DNA of 64,000 bases from Nocardioides sp. Root190 (GTDB taxonomy: Bacteria > Actinomycetota > Actinomycetes > Propionibacteriales > Nocardioidaceae). Where the stretch lies: the NCBI RefSeq assembly GCF_001428565.1, contig NZ_LMIA01000011.1, positions 186,142 to 250,141 on the forward strand. The letters run 5' to 3'. The translations under genes and the position numbers were made by a program. Positions 45,093 to 54,067 of the stretch are shown here, in pieces (positions within the stretch are counted from its first letter, which is position 1; each line of letters begins with the position of its first letter). The notes below the pieces were generated by a model. The model was given only the letters and a program-made list of their open reading frames with translations. It was not told where the DNA came from and made no database searches.

Positions 45093-45868
45093 GACAGCGT
45101 CTCCTCTCGGGGTCGGGTGGTGCGTTTCTCGATCTCCTTGTGAGTGGCCTCGTCGTGGGTCAGTTCGACCACCCGCTGGACGAACACCCCGGGCAGGTGA
45201 ACGTCGTCGGGTCCGATCTCCCCGACCTCGACGATCTGCTCGGCCTCGACGATGGTCAGGCGCCCGGCCATCGCGGCCGGGATGTTGAAGTTGCCGGCCG
45301 AGGCGTTGAAGACGCAGTTGCCGGCGCGGTCGACCTTGGCTGCGCGGATGAGGGCGATGTCGGTGACGATCGATTCCTCGAGCACCATCTCGGTGCCGTG
45401 GAAGGTGCGTACTTCCTTGGGTTCCGACGCGAGTGCGACCGAGCCGTCGGCGTTGTAGCGCCACGGCAGCCCACCTTCGGCGACCATGGTGCCGACGCCG
45501 GTGGGGGTGAAGAACGCGCCGATCCCGGCACCTCCCGCGCGCATCCGCTCGGCCAGGGTTCCCTGGGGGGTGAGCTCGACGGTCAGTTCACCGGCGAGGT
45601 ACTGCCGGGCGAACTCCTTGTTCTCGCCGACGTACGACGCGATGACCCGGGTGATCCGCTGGTGCTCGAGCAACAGTCCGAGGCCCGCACCGTCGACGCC
45701 GCAGTTGTTGGAGACGACGGTGAGGTCGTCGGCCCCCTGTTCAAGGAGCGCGCCGATCAGGGTCCAGGGAATGCCGACCAGGCCGAAGCCTCCGACGGCC
45801 AGGCTCGAACTGCTGGCGATGTCGGCGACCGCGTGAGCGGCGTTGGGGACGACCTTGTCGAGACTCAT
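45089..45868 (-). CDS. pcaI: 3-oxoadipate CoA-transferase alpha subunit
   Basis: 259 residues from the ATG at 45868. GGFGLVGIPWTLIGAL, SNNCGVDGAGLGLLL, ELTPQGTLAERMRAGGAGI and VFNASAGNFN are hallmarks. Subunit of the heterotetrameric transferase; ATGA overlaps with pcaD and pcaJ. The frame runs further upstream, but that part is the shadow of pcaD. Confidence 0.96.
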
Positions 45869-46641
45869 GAGGATGCTCCCGTCAGGTGGGCGATGATCGC
45901 CGGGGTGATGGTTTCGGGTTGCTGGGCGTTGGCCAGGTGTGCCGCGTCCGGTACGACGAGAAGCCGGCCGTTCTGCACGTTGTCCGCGATCTCTTGCAGC
46001 GAGGGGGGCGGCGTGGCCGGGTCGTCGCGACCGGCGATCGCCAGGGTGGGTGCCGTGATCGTGGGGAGGTCGGGGCGCAGATCCATTGCTGCGATGACCT
46101 CGCAGCAGGACGCGTAGCCCTGGGCGGCGGTGGCGGCGACGCCTTCTTCGCAGGTCGTCTTCACGTCGGGATGGGCGTCGAGATAGGCCGAAGTGAACCA
46201 GCGCTGGACGACGGCCTCGGCCACCGCACCGGCGCCGTGCTCGCGGACCGTGGCGGCGCGATCGGTCCAGCCGCTCGACGGGGTGAGATGCGCCCCCGTG
46301 CACAGGACGACGAGCCGGTCGACACGTTCGGGGTTGCGAGCCGCGAGGCGCATGCCCGTCATGCCGCCGAGTGACAGGCCGACGAAGTGGGCCTGCTTGA
46401 CCCCAAGGGTGTCGAGCAGCGTGACCACGTCGTCAACGAGGTCGTCGATGTCGTAGGGGCCCACGGGCACAGGGGATTGGCCGTGACCGCGCGTGTCGTA
46501 GCGCAACACCCGGAAGTGTTCTGCGAGCGCGTCAGCCTGGGCATCCCACATCGTGTGCGTCGAGCCGAGGGAGTTGGACAGCACCACGACGGGCGCGTCT
46601 GCTGCGCCGGTGATGACGTAGTGGACCGCGACGGCGGTCAT
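45865..46641 (-). CDS. pcaD: 3-oxoadipate enol-lactonase
   Basis: 258 residues, alpha/beta hydrolase. Nucleophile Ser 90 in GLSLGGMTG, oxyanion region SNSLGSTHTMWD, Asp in AGRDDPATPP, His in AAHLANAQQ. It hydrolyses the enol-lactone to 3-oxoadipate. The C-terminal CMD domain of fused PcaL proteins is absent. Confidence 0.95.
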   Translation of the reverse strand: MTAVAVHYVITGAADAPVVVLSNSLGSTHTMWDAQADALAEHFRVLRYDTRGHGQSPVPVGPYDIDDLVDDVVTLLDTLGVKQAHFVGLSLGGMTGMRLAARNPERVDRLVVLCTGAHLTPSSGWTDRAATVREHGAGAVAEAVVQRWFTSAYLDAHPDVKTTCEEGVAATAAQGYASCCEVIAAMDLRPDLPTITAPTLAIAGRDDPATPPPSLQEIADNVQNGRLLVVPDAAHLANAQQPETITPAIIAHLTGASS

Positions 46642-47855
46642 TCCGAAATCCTCTCGAAGACGGCGGCGAGTCCCTGGCCGCCACCGATGCACATGGTCTC
46701 GAGGCCGTAGCGGGCTTCGCGGCGCTGCATCTCGTAGGCGAGGGTCGCGAGGATCCGACCGCCCGTGGCGCCGACCGGGTGGCCGAGCGAGATGCCGGAA
46801 CCGTTGGGGTTCAGCCGGTCGTCGCTTGCGTCGATCTTCCACTCACGCAGACAGGCGAGCACTTGGGCGGCGAAGGCCTCGTTGAGCTCGATTACGTCGA
46901 TCTCGATGAGCGTGAGACCGGCTCTCGCGAGGGCGGCTGCCGTGGACGGCACCGGACCGATGCCCATCACCTCGGGTCCCACACCAGCAACGGCCCACGA
47001 CTTGAGCGACAGCAGGGGACGGAGTCCGCGACGGTCGGCTTCCTCGCGCGTGGTGACCACACACATGGCGGCCCCGTCGTTCTGCCCGCTCGCGTTGCCG
47101 GCCGTGACGGTGGACTCCGGATCGATCTTGCCCCGGACGGGTCGCAGCGCGGCGAGCTGCTCCAGCGTGGTCCCGGGGCGGGGGTGTTCGTCGCGGTCGA
47201 CGATCACGTCCGGTTTGCCCCGAGCGCCGGGGACAGTCACGGGCACGAGTTCGTCGGCGAAGTCGCCGGCGTGCTGCGCGGCGCCGGCCCTCTGTTGGGA
47301 GCGCACCGAAAACATGTCCTGCTCCTCGCGGGAGATGGAGTATTCGCGCCGAAGGTTCTCCGCGGTCTCGAGCATCCCTCCGGGTACCGGGTGGTCCTTG
47401 CCGCCGGCGGTCTCGCGCGCCCGGACCAGTCGATCCATGAGCTCGACGCCACCGCTCCGTACGCCCGCGCGCAGCCCCAGGGCGTAGTGCTCGACGTTCG
47501 ACATTGACTCCACGCCGCCCGCAACCACCACCCGGGCGGCGCCGGTGGCGACCTGCCCGGCGGCGTACAGGACAGCCTGGAGGCCGGAGCCGCAGCGGCG
47601 GTCGAGCTGGAGTCCGGGGACCTCGGTGCCGAGGCCGGCGTCGAGGGCCGCGATCCGTCCAATGGCCGGGTTCTCGCCGCTGGGATAACAGTTGCCCAGG
47701 ATCACGTCATCAACATCACCTTCGCCGAGTCCGGTGCGCCTGACAAGGTCGCGCAGGGTGTGCGACGCAAGGTCGACCGCCGAGAGTGAGGCGAACGCAC
47801 CGCCGTAGCGGCCTACGGGCGTGCGGATCGGCTCACAGATCACGATGTCGGGCAT
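46638..47855 (-). CDS. pcaF: 3-oxoadipyl-CoA thiolase
   Basis: 405 residues. Catalytic Cys 88 in DRRCGSGLQA, NEAFAAQVLA, His in NGSGISLGHPVGATG and CIGGGQGLA near the end. It splits 3-oxoadipyl-CoA to succinyl-CoA and acetyl-CoA. First gene of pcaFDIJ, divergent from the maleylacetate reductase gene. Both branches need this enzyme, which explains the shared control region. Confidence 0.95.
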   Translation of the reverse strand: MPDIVICEPIRTPVGRYGGAFASLSAVDLASHTLRDLVRRTGLGEGDVDDVILGNCYPSGENPAIGRIAALDAGLGTEVPGLQLDRRCGSGLQAVLYAAGQVATGAARVVVAGGVESMSNVEHYALGLRAGVRSGGVELMDRLVRARETAGGKDHPVPGGMLETAENLRREYSISREEQDMFSVRSQQRAGAAQHAGDFADELVPVTVPGARGKPDVIVDRDEHPRPGTTLEQLAALRPVRGKIDPESTVTAGNASGQNDGAAMCVVTTREEADRRGLRPLLSLKSWAVAGVGPEVMGIGPVPSTAAALARAGLTLIEIDVIELNEAFAAQVLACLREWKIDASDDRLNPNGSGISLGHPVGATGGRILATLAYEMQRREARYGLETMCIGGGQGLAAVFERISE

Positions 47856-47877
47856 GCCAATGACGCTAAGCCCTACT

Positions 47878-47920
47878 ACCAATATGGAGAAGTATCGATT
47901 TTCGCGACATCCATATTGGT
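47878..47920. promoter_or_regulatory. Paired 11-bp inverted repeat in the pcaF / maleylacetate reductase promoter region
   Basis: ACCAATATGGA (47878-47888) and TCCATATTGGT (47910-47920) are perfect inverted copies, 21 bp apart, between two divergent genes. Centre-to-centre spacing is ~32 bp, about three helical turns. It is likely a two-site operator for a regulator serving both directions. Confidence 0.7.
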
Positions 47921-47956
47921 TGAGTCTGAATCTGTGCGCGTGAGAGAGTCGCGTCC

Positions 47957-48994
47957 ATGGTGAGGATCCACGAGACGCCGGCGAACAGGGTCGTGATCGG
48001 TCCGGGCTCATTGGGATGGGTCACCGACGAGGTCGAGCGGGCTGGGGGCACGCGCGTGCTCCTCATAGCGTCGCGATCCGCAACTGCCGTCGCGGACACA
48101 GTGGTGGGTGCGCTCGGTGAACGGGTGGTGATGCGCTTCGACCGACCAGCAGTGCACACCCCGGTCGAGGTGACTGACGAGGTCATGGCCGAGGTCGGCT
48201 CCGACAACGTCGACGCGGTGGTTGCGATCGGGGGTGGCTCGGCGATCGGACTCTCCAAGGCGGTTTCGGCTCGTAGTGGCGTGCCCCAGGTCGTCGTACC
48301 GACGACGTATGCCGGTTCGGAAGTGACTCCCGTTCTGGGCGAGACCCGGGACGGGGTGAAGACCACGCGTCGCGACGTCACACTCCTGCCGGGCACTGTT
48401 GTCTACGACCCTGAGCTGACGCTTTCGCTGCCGGCCGGGTTGACCCTCACCAGCTCGCTCAATGCGGTCGCACATTCGGTCGAGGCACTCTGGGCGCCTG
48501 ACGCGACGGCGGTCAGTGACGCCCTCGCGACGGAGTCCGTCCAGCGCATCCTCGGCGCCCTGCCGCTCGTGCTGTCTGACCTGCGTGACATCGAGGCCCG
48601 ACGGCGGCTGCAGACCGGAGCATGGCTCGCTGGGCTCTGCCTCGCCCAGACCCAGATGGGTCTCCACCATCAACTCGCGCACGCCCTCGGCGGCACGTTC
48701 GACCTCCCGCATGCTGAGTTGCATGCACTGTTGTTGGCCCACGTCATGCGCTTCAACCTGCCGCACACGCCCGGCGTGGCCGCGCGGTTGTCACGTGTTG
48801 TCAGTGGTGACCCGGTAGTGGTGGTCGAGGACTTTGCTCGCAGCCATCATGGGGCAACCACGCTCCGCGAACTGGGGGTTCCGCACGACAGGATGATCGC
48901 GATCGCCGACCGGGTGATCGCCTCGCCGTACCCCAACCCGAGGCCCATCGAACGTGGCCCGCTGGTCGACCTGCTGGATTCCGCCTGGGGCTGA
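47957..48994 (+). CDS. Maleylacetate reductase
   Basis: 345 residues of the iron-type alcohol dehydrogenase fold. Seen: VVAIGGGSAIGLSKAVS, VPTTYAGSEVTPVLGET and GLHHQLAHALGGTFDLPHAE with the two conserved His-containing motifs. It reduces maleylacetate from hydroxyquinol cleavage to 3-oxoadipate with NAD(P)H. Divergent from pcaF and followed by a bidirectional hairpin. A decayed homologue is at 16931. Confidence 0.93.
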   Translation: MVRIHETPANRVVIGPGSLGWVTDEVERAGGTRVLLIASRSATAVADTVVGALGERVVMRFDRPAVHTPVEVTDEVMAEVGSDNVDAVVAIGGGSAIGLSKAVSARSGVPQVVVPTTYAGSEVTPVLGETRDGVKTTRRDVTLLPGTVVYDPELTLSLPAGLTLTSSLNAVAHSVEALWAPDATAVSDALATESVQRILGALPLVLSDLRDIEARRRLQTGAWLAGLCLAQTQMGLHHQLAHALGGTFDLPHAELHALLLAHVMRFNLPHTPGVAARLSRVVSGDPVVVVEDFARSHHGATTLRELGVPHDRMIAIADRVIASPYPNPRPIERGPLVDLLDSAWG

Positions 48995-49020
48995 GACCCG
49001 GTTCCCCGGGTCTCAGCCCC
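48987..49020. terminator. Bidirectional hairpin terminator
   Basis: GGGGCTGAGACCCGG and CCGGGTCTCAGCCCC, 15-bp perfect arms with a TTCC loop. The left arm overlaps the maleylacetate reductase stop, and it lies 20 bp past the end of the convergent BVMO-esterase gene. Confidence 0.85.
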
Positions 49021-49040
49021 ACGTGACGCTGCAGCGGGCG

Positions 49041-51641
49041 TCAGACCAGACTTGCCACCTTGGCCGGGCTGAGTTGCCCAACCAGGAAGTCAGCCGCAGC
49101 CTGCCTTACGTCGTTGCCGCGAGCCACGGCCAACGACATCCAGAAGACACCGTGGGCGAGGCCGTCGAAGCGCACTGACCGTGCCTCCACCCCGGCCGCG
49201 TTGACCAGATCAGCGAACTGCTCGGCCTCGTCACGCAAGGTGTCGCACTCCATGGTGAGCACCAGAGTCGGCGGGAGGCCCGACAGATCGGCCGTGTCCA
49301 GCGCCAGGCGAGGGTCCGTCACGTCCTCCGCGCTCGAGACGTACTGCTCACCGAACCACGCCAGATCATCGAGCTCGATGACATACCCGGTCGAGAACTC
49401 TGCACGCGAGGGCGTCGAGATCGTTGCGTTGACCAGCGGGTAGACCAGCAACAGGGCGGCTAGGTTGATGCCGTCCCTGGCCGCTTGGAGGGCGGCACCA
49501 GCAGCGAGCGTGCCGCCCGCGGAGTCCCCACCCAGAGCGACGCGGGCGGGATCGCCACCGTGGTCAGCGATGTTGTCGACGGTCCACCGCAGGGCCGCGT
49601 AAGCGTCGTCGTGGGCGGCCGGGAACCTGTCCTCCGGCGCACGACGATACGTCGCGGACACGACGATCGCGCCCGTACGGGAGGCCAGATCCATGGCCGG
49701 TTCCTCAGCCACGTCGAGGTCGCCGCCAACGAAGCCACCACCGTGTACCTGGACCAGAACTGGCAGAGCGCTGTCGCTGACGGTCGGTGTGTAGATGCGC
49801 ACCTTCTGATCAGGGTGGTCACCGTACGCCGCCTCGGTCACCCGGGCCACCGCCTTCTTGGGAGCCTGCATATCGACGAACGACCCGACCACCGCACGGG
49901 AACCTTCGACACCTGCCGCACGGAATCCGCCGAACTGCTGGTCCTTGAGTGCCTGGACGATGAACATGACCGAGGGGTCGAGGGCCCGGGAGTAGCCTGC
50001 GCTGCCCAACTCACGCGAGCTCCCGGCGAACCGGAAGCCGCGGTAGTCGTTGGCCTGCACGTTGTCGCAGATCGCGCGGTAGCGGGGCGCGCCACCGAGA
50101 TAGACGAGAACGCGCCGCGGCTTCCCTGGAATGTTGGCGCCCATGTACCAGGACGAGGCCGACTTCGGCAGCAGGGTCATCTGCGAGATCGCGTTGGTCT
50201 CGGCGACCCACTGGTCCTGCGCCTGCTTGCTGGCATCGATCACGAAGTGACCGTGTTCGGTCATGTAGGTGATGGTGTCGCCAATGAGATCGATGTGGTC
50301 CTCAATGGCCAGTGGCATGTTGTAGAGCACCGACGGGCTCTGCGGTCCGGTCACCATGAAGAGGTTCGGGAAGCCGCTGACTGTCAGGCCGAGATAGGTC
50401 TGTGGACCGTCGGCCCATTCGTCGGCAAGGCGTACGCCGTCCCGACCCGTGATGTTCATGGCAAGGAGTGGGCCGGTGCAGGCGTCGAAGCCAGTTGCCA
50501 GGATGAGCACATCGAACTCGTGGACAGTGCCATCGACAAGGCGGACCCCCTCCGGTACGACAGCCTCGATGGGGTTGGCGGCCACGTCGACCAGCGAGAC
50601 CGTGTCCCGGTTGAAGGCCTCGTAGTAGTCGGTCTCCAATGGGGGGCGCTTGGTGCCGTAGGGGTACGTCGTCGGGCAGAGCAGGTCGGCGGTGGCCGGA
50701 TCGGCGACCCGTTCCTGGATCCGGGACCGGATGTAGTCGGCCGCGGTGTCGTTGGCGTCCTGGTTGAGCAGGACGTCCTCGAAGCTGTCGATGAATAGGC
50801 GGAAGCCACCCCGATCCCAGCGGTCGTCGAAGATCGCGCGGCGCTCCTCAGCGCTCACCGCGAGCGCTGACGGCTGGACATCGGAGTAGGGGACACCCAG
50901 GAAGTGGTTGCGGGATGCCGTGCGCAGGTCGGCGTATTTCGCTTTCTCGGCCGCCTCCTCGGCGGGGTTCGTCGGATAATTGCCGATCGGGGTGGCGAAG
51001 TTTGGAGTGCGCTGCAGAACGGTGAGGCTGGCGGCCACCTTGGCGATTTCGCTGATGGCCTGGATGCCGCTCGAGCCGGTGCCGACGATGCCCACGCGCT
51101 GTCCGGTCAGGTCGACGTCCTCCAGCCAGTTGCCTGTCAGCAGGGTTCGTCCTGCGAAGGTCTCGATGCCGGGGAAGTCCGGCGTCTTCGGCACGGACAG
51201 CGTGCCGCCACCCGAGACGAAGAAGCTGGCCGTGTGTGCCGTCCCGTCGTCGGTGGTCACGCGCCAGAGGCTGGCCTCGTCGTCCCAGGTGACTGCGGTG
51301 ATGCGGGTGTTGAACGAGACGTCCTTTCGGACGTCGAAGCGGTCGGCGACGTGGTTGAGATAGCGCAGGATCTCCGGTTGCGCGGGGTAGCGCTCACTCC
51401 AGTGCCACTCCTGCTGGAGGGCGTCGTCGAAGGAGTAGGAGTAGTGCACGCTCTCGATGTCGACGCGGGCTCCGGGGTAGCGGTTCCAGTACCAGGTTCC
51501 GCCGACGTCGCTGGCCGCGTCGAACGCGTGGACATTGAGCCCCATCTGGTCGCGGAACTTGCGGATGGCATAGATGCCGGCGAAACCCGCGCCGACGACG
51601 ATGACGTCGTGGTCGGCGGCGGGGGCAGCGGTGCTGGTCAT
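49041..51641 (-). CDS. Fused Baeyer-Villiger monooxygenase / alpha-beta hydrolase (esterase)
   Basis: 866 residues, two enzymes in one chain. Residues 1-~540: flavin monooxygenase with FAD motif VVGAGFAGIYA (~15-25), GGTWYWNRYPGARVD and the second Rossmann GTGSSGIQ. The fingerprint reads FAGRTLLTGNWL at 162-173, with Leu 168 where type I BVMOs have His. Residues ~600-866: HSL-type esterase with HGGG at 633-636, Ser 707 (GDSAGG), Asp ~800 (ECDTLRDE) and His 830 (AHG). The product ester could be split in place, e.g. aryl ketone to aryl ester to phenol plus acid. Divergent from a LAL regulator gene. Confidence 0.92.
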   Translation of the reverse strand: MTSTAAPAADHDVIVVGAGFAGIYAIRKFRDQMGLNVHAFDAASDVGGTWYWNRYPGARVDIESVHYSYSFDDALQQEWHWSERYPAQPEILRYLNHVADRFDVRKDVSFNTRITAVTWDDEASLWRVTTDDGTAHTASFFVSGGGTLSVPKTPDFPGIETFAGRTLLTGNWLEDVDLTGQRVGIVGTGSSGIQAISEIAKVAASLTVLQRTPNFATPIGNYPTNPAEEAAEKAKYADLRTASRNHFLGVPYSDVQPSALAVSAEERRAIFDDRWDRGGFRLFIDSFEDVLLNQDANDTAADYIRSRIQERVADPATADLLCPTTYPYGTKRPPLETDYYEAFNRDTVSLVDVAANPIEAVVPEGVRLVDGTVHEFDVLILATGFDACTGPLLAMNITGRDGVRLADEWADGPQTYLGLTVSGFPNLFMVTGPQSPSVLYNMPLAIEDHIDLIGDTITYMTEHGHFVIDASKQAQDQWVAETNAISQMTLLPKSASSWYMGANIPGKPRRVLVYLGGAPRYRAICDNVQANDYRGFRFAGSSRELGSAGYSRALDPSVMFIVQALKDQQFGGFRAAGVEGSRAVVGSFVDMQAPKKAVARVTEAAYGDHPDQKVRIYTPTVSDSALPVLVQVHGGGFVGGDLDVAEEPAMDLASRTGAIVVSATYRRAPEDRFPAAHDDAYAALRWTVDNIADHGGDPARVALGGDSAGGTLAAGAALQAARDGINLAALLLVYPLVNATISTPSRAEFSTGYVIELDDLAWFGEQYVSSAEDVTDPRLALDTADLSGLPPTLVLTMECDTLRDEAEQFADLVNAAGVEARSVRFDGLAHGVFWMSLAVARGNDVRQAAADFLVGQLSPAKVASLV

Positions 51642-51679
51642 GGTGGTCTCCTCGAGTACGGCGGATCCGACGCCCTACA

Positions 51680-51693
51680 GTGACGGCGGTCAC
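51680..51693. promoter_or_regulatory. Candidate operator between BVMO-esterase and LAL genes
   Basis: GTGAC-GGCG-GTCAC, perfect 5-bp arms, in the 125-bp divergent promoter region. A second dyad (GGGG...CCCC around 51707-51722) follows. Either could bind the LAL protein. Confidence 0.4.
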
Positions 51694-51766
51694 AGCAACT
51701 CGGCGCGGGGGAAATCACCCCCTTGCTCACCCCACTCGATGGTGTTCAGGCGTAGCCTTCGCGCTC

Positions 51767-54055
51767 ATGACCTCGTCGCACTCGCTCACGACCTTCGTCG
51801 GCAGGGACCAGGAACTGCGCGAAGTGCGAGACCTGCTGGGGGCGGCGAGACTCGTCACGATCACGGGAACGGGGGGAATCGGGAAGACGCGGCTGGCGGC
51901 CGAGATCCTCGCGCGAGCGGCTCGGGCCTTCCCCGACGGGGTGGCCGTCGTAGAGCTGGCTGCGCTGGGTGATGGGGCCGAGGTCGCCTCCGCGACAGCC
52001 ACGGCGCTCGCGGTGACGGACCAGTCCACTCGGCCCGTCCCCGAACAGATCGCGCGCCACCTCATGGGCCGCCGTCTCCTGCTTCTGGTCGACAACTGCG
52101 AGCACGTACTTGGGGCGGCGGCTGAGCTGCTGGCCCACCTGCTCGACGCGGTGGACGGGCTCACCGTCCTCACCACGAGTCGCGAGCCGTTGGGTCTGGC
52201 GGGCGAGCAGATCTTCCCGCTGGGCCCCCTCGCACTGACTGCGGTCGACGGCCGGGGCAGTCGTGGCGCCGACAACGCGGAGGCCGTACGTCTGCTCGTA
52301 GAACGGACCCGTGCCTTCCTTCCCCACTTCGCCGTCAACGACGAGAACCGCGCGGCGGTCGTGCAACTGTGTACGCGACTCGACGGTATGCCGCTGGCCA
52401 TCGAGCTCGCCGCCGCGCGCCTGAGGACCCTGTCGGTGCAACAGGTCGTTGACCGCCTGGATGAGCGTTTCAAGTTGCTCAGTACAGGCTTGAGGGCCGA
52501 ACTTCCTCGCCACCGCACGTTGTGGGATCTGGTCGACTGGAGCCACGAGCTCTGCTCACTGCCCGAGCGTCGGCTGTGGGCCCGACTGTCGGTTTTCCCG
52601 GCGACCTTCGACCTTGACGCCGTTGAAGCGGTGTGTGGATACGCTGACCTGGATCCTGTCGACGTGCTCGACCTCATGGACCGGCTGGTGGCCAAATCCA
52701 TCGTCACCTCGGAGCTGGGAGGCGCCGCCATGCGCTACCGGATGCTGGTCACCATGCGGGAGTACGGCGCCCGACGGCTCGCCGAGCTCGAGGAGGTCGA
52801 CGAGGCCAACCGCCGTCATCGGGACTACTACCTGGGACGCGCCGCCGTCATGGTGCGCGACTGGTGCGGGCCCCGCCAGCCCGTAGCGCTGGCCGCGATG
52901 CGCGTGGACCATGCCAACCTGTTGGCCGCCCTGGCCTGGTCGACGAGCACGCCGGGGGAGGGCGAGCGAGCTGCGGAGCTTGGGTCCCTGTTGCGCTATC
53001 ACTGGATCGCCGGTGGCTTCCTCAGCGACGGTCGACGATGGCTGGAGCGGATTCTGCAACTCGACCCCCGGCCAACGCCGGAGCGCGGCGCAGCCCTTTG
53101 GGTGGCAGCGTGGGTCTCGCTCATCCAGGGGGACCGCGGCGCGGCTGCCGCGTTCCTGATCGAGTGCCGAGAAGTTGCGACAGACCTCGACGACGATGTG
53201 CTGGTCGCACATGCGGACCACTGGACCGGCCTCATGCAGCTGTTCAGCGGCGAAACGTCCGCGTCAATTGCCTCCTACGAGGCAGCGGTGGCGGTCTTCG
53301 AACGCGTCGGGAACCAGGCAGCTGCCCAGACGGCCCTGTTCCAACTGGCCATGGCGCAGACCTACGATGGAGCGAGAGAGGCCGCCCTGACCACCTGCGA
53401 CCGGGTGCTGGCACTCAGCGAGGAGCACGACGAGCAGTGGTGCCGGGCCTACTCACTGTGGGTGACTGGCCTGTGCCAGTGGCACCGCGGAGAGGTAGAG
53501 AAGTCACGAGTGGCAGCCGTCGCTGCCCTGGGCCTGCAGCGGGCGTTCCAGGACGGCATATGCATCGCGCTCACCGTCGAGCTGATGTCGTGGTTGGCGG
53601 TCGACGCCGGAGACGTGCATCGCGCGGCCGAACTGGCTGGCGGCGCCCAGTCGGTGTGGCGGCAGCTCGGCACGACCATCGACGCATTCGGGCCGGACAT
53701 CCTGGCTGACAGTACCCGGGAAGCAGCAGGAATCGACGCCCGGCTCGGGCCGGTTGACGCTGAGCGGCTGCGGTCGACGTACGCCGATCTGGGCAAGCTC
53801 GACGTTGTGGAACTCGCCCTCGGCGGACGGCCGAGTGGCGCCGTGACGCAGCCGGGCCACAGTCTCCTCACTCCGAGAGAGACCGAGGTCGCCCGGTTGA
53901 TTGCCGAGGGCCTGAGTAACCGTGCCATTGCCGAGCGCCTCGTGATCTCGCACAGAACGGTCGATGGCCATGTCGAGCGAATCCTGGCCAAGCTCGAGTT
54001 CTCCTCGCGCACGCAGGTGGCCATCTGGGCCACCGAGCAGCAGGCAACCAGTTGA
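51767..54055 (+). CDS. LAL-type transcriptional regulator (ATPase plus LuxR helix-turn-helix)
   Basis: 762 residues from the ATG at 51767; the frame extends to 51680, but the extra part does not look like the family. P-loop GTGGIGKT (34-41), Walker B LLLVDNCEH, winged helix and helical repeats, and a C-terminal LuxR helix-turn-helix (LTPRETEVARLIAEGLSNRAIAERLVISHRT). Paralogue of the protein encoded at 12005-14365. Divergent from the BVMO-esterase gene, which it probably activates in response to the aromatic or ketone substrate (inferred). Confidence 0.9.
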   Translation: MTSSHSLTTFVGRDQELREVRDLLGAARLVTITGTGGIGKTRLAAEILARAARAFPDGVAVVELAALGDGAEVASATATALAVTDQSTRPVPEQIARHLMGRRLLLLVDNCEHVLGAAAELLAHLLDAVDGLTVLTTSREPLGLAGEQIFPLGPLALTAVDGRGSRGADNAEAVRLLVERTRAFLPHFAVNDENRAAVVQLCTRLDGMPLAIELAAARLRTLSVQQVVDRLDERFKLLSTGLRAELPRHRTLWDLVDWSHELCSLPERRLWARLSVFPATFDLDAVEAVCGYADLDPVDVLDLMDRLVAKSIVTSELGGAAMRYRMLVTMREYGARRLAELEEVDEANRRHRDYYLGRAAVMVRDWCGPRQPVALAAMRVDHANLLAALAWSTSTPGEGERAAELGSLLRYHWIAGGFLSDGRRWLERILQLDPRPTPERGAALWVAAWVSLIQGDRGAAAAFLIECREVATDLDDDVLVAHADHWTGLMQLFSGETSASIASYEAAVAVFERVGNQAAAQTALFQLAMAQTYDGAREAALTTCDRVLALSEEHDEQWCRAYSLWVTGLCQWHRGEVEKSRVAAVAALGLQRAFQDGICIALTVELMSWLAVDAGDVHRAAELAGGAQSVWRQLGTTIDAFGPDILADSTREAAGIDARLGPVDAERLRSTYADLGKLDVVELALGGRPSGAVTQPGHSLLTPRETEVARLIAEGLSNRAIAERLVISHRTVDGHVERILAKLEFSSRTQVAIWATEQQATS

Positions 54056-54067
54056 GGCGCTGCCTCA
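54053..54067. terminator. Small hairpin containing both stop codons of convergent genes
   Basis: TGAGGC-GCT-GCCTCA. The left TGA is the LAL stop and the right TCA is the complement of the IclR stop. It is weak, but in the right place for a shared terminator. Confidence 0.45.

Noticed and set aside
49485..50798. 437-codon plus-strand open frame
   Set aside because: Shadow of the BVMO-esterase gene on the other strand.
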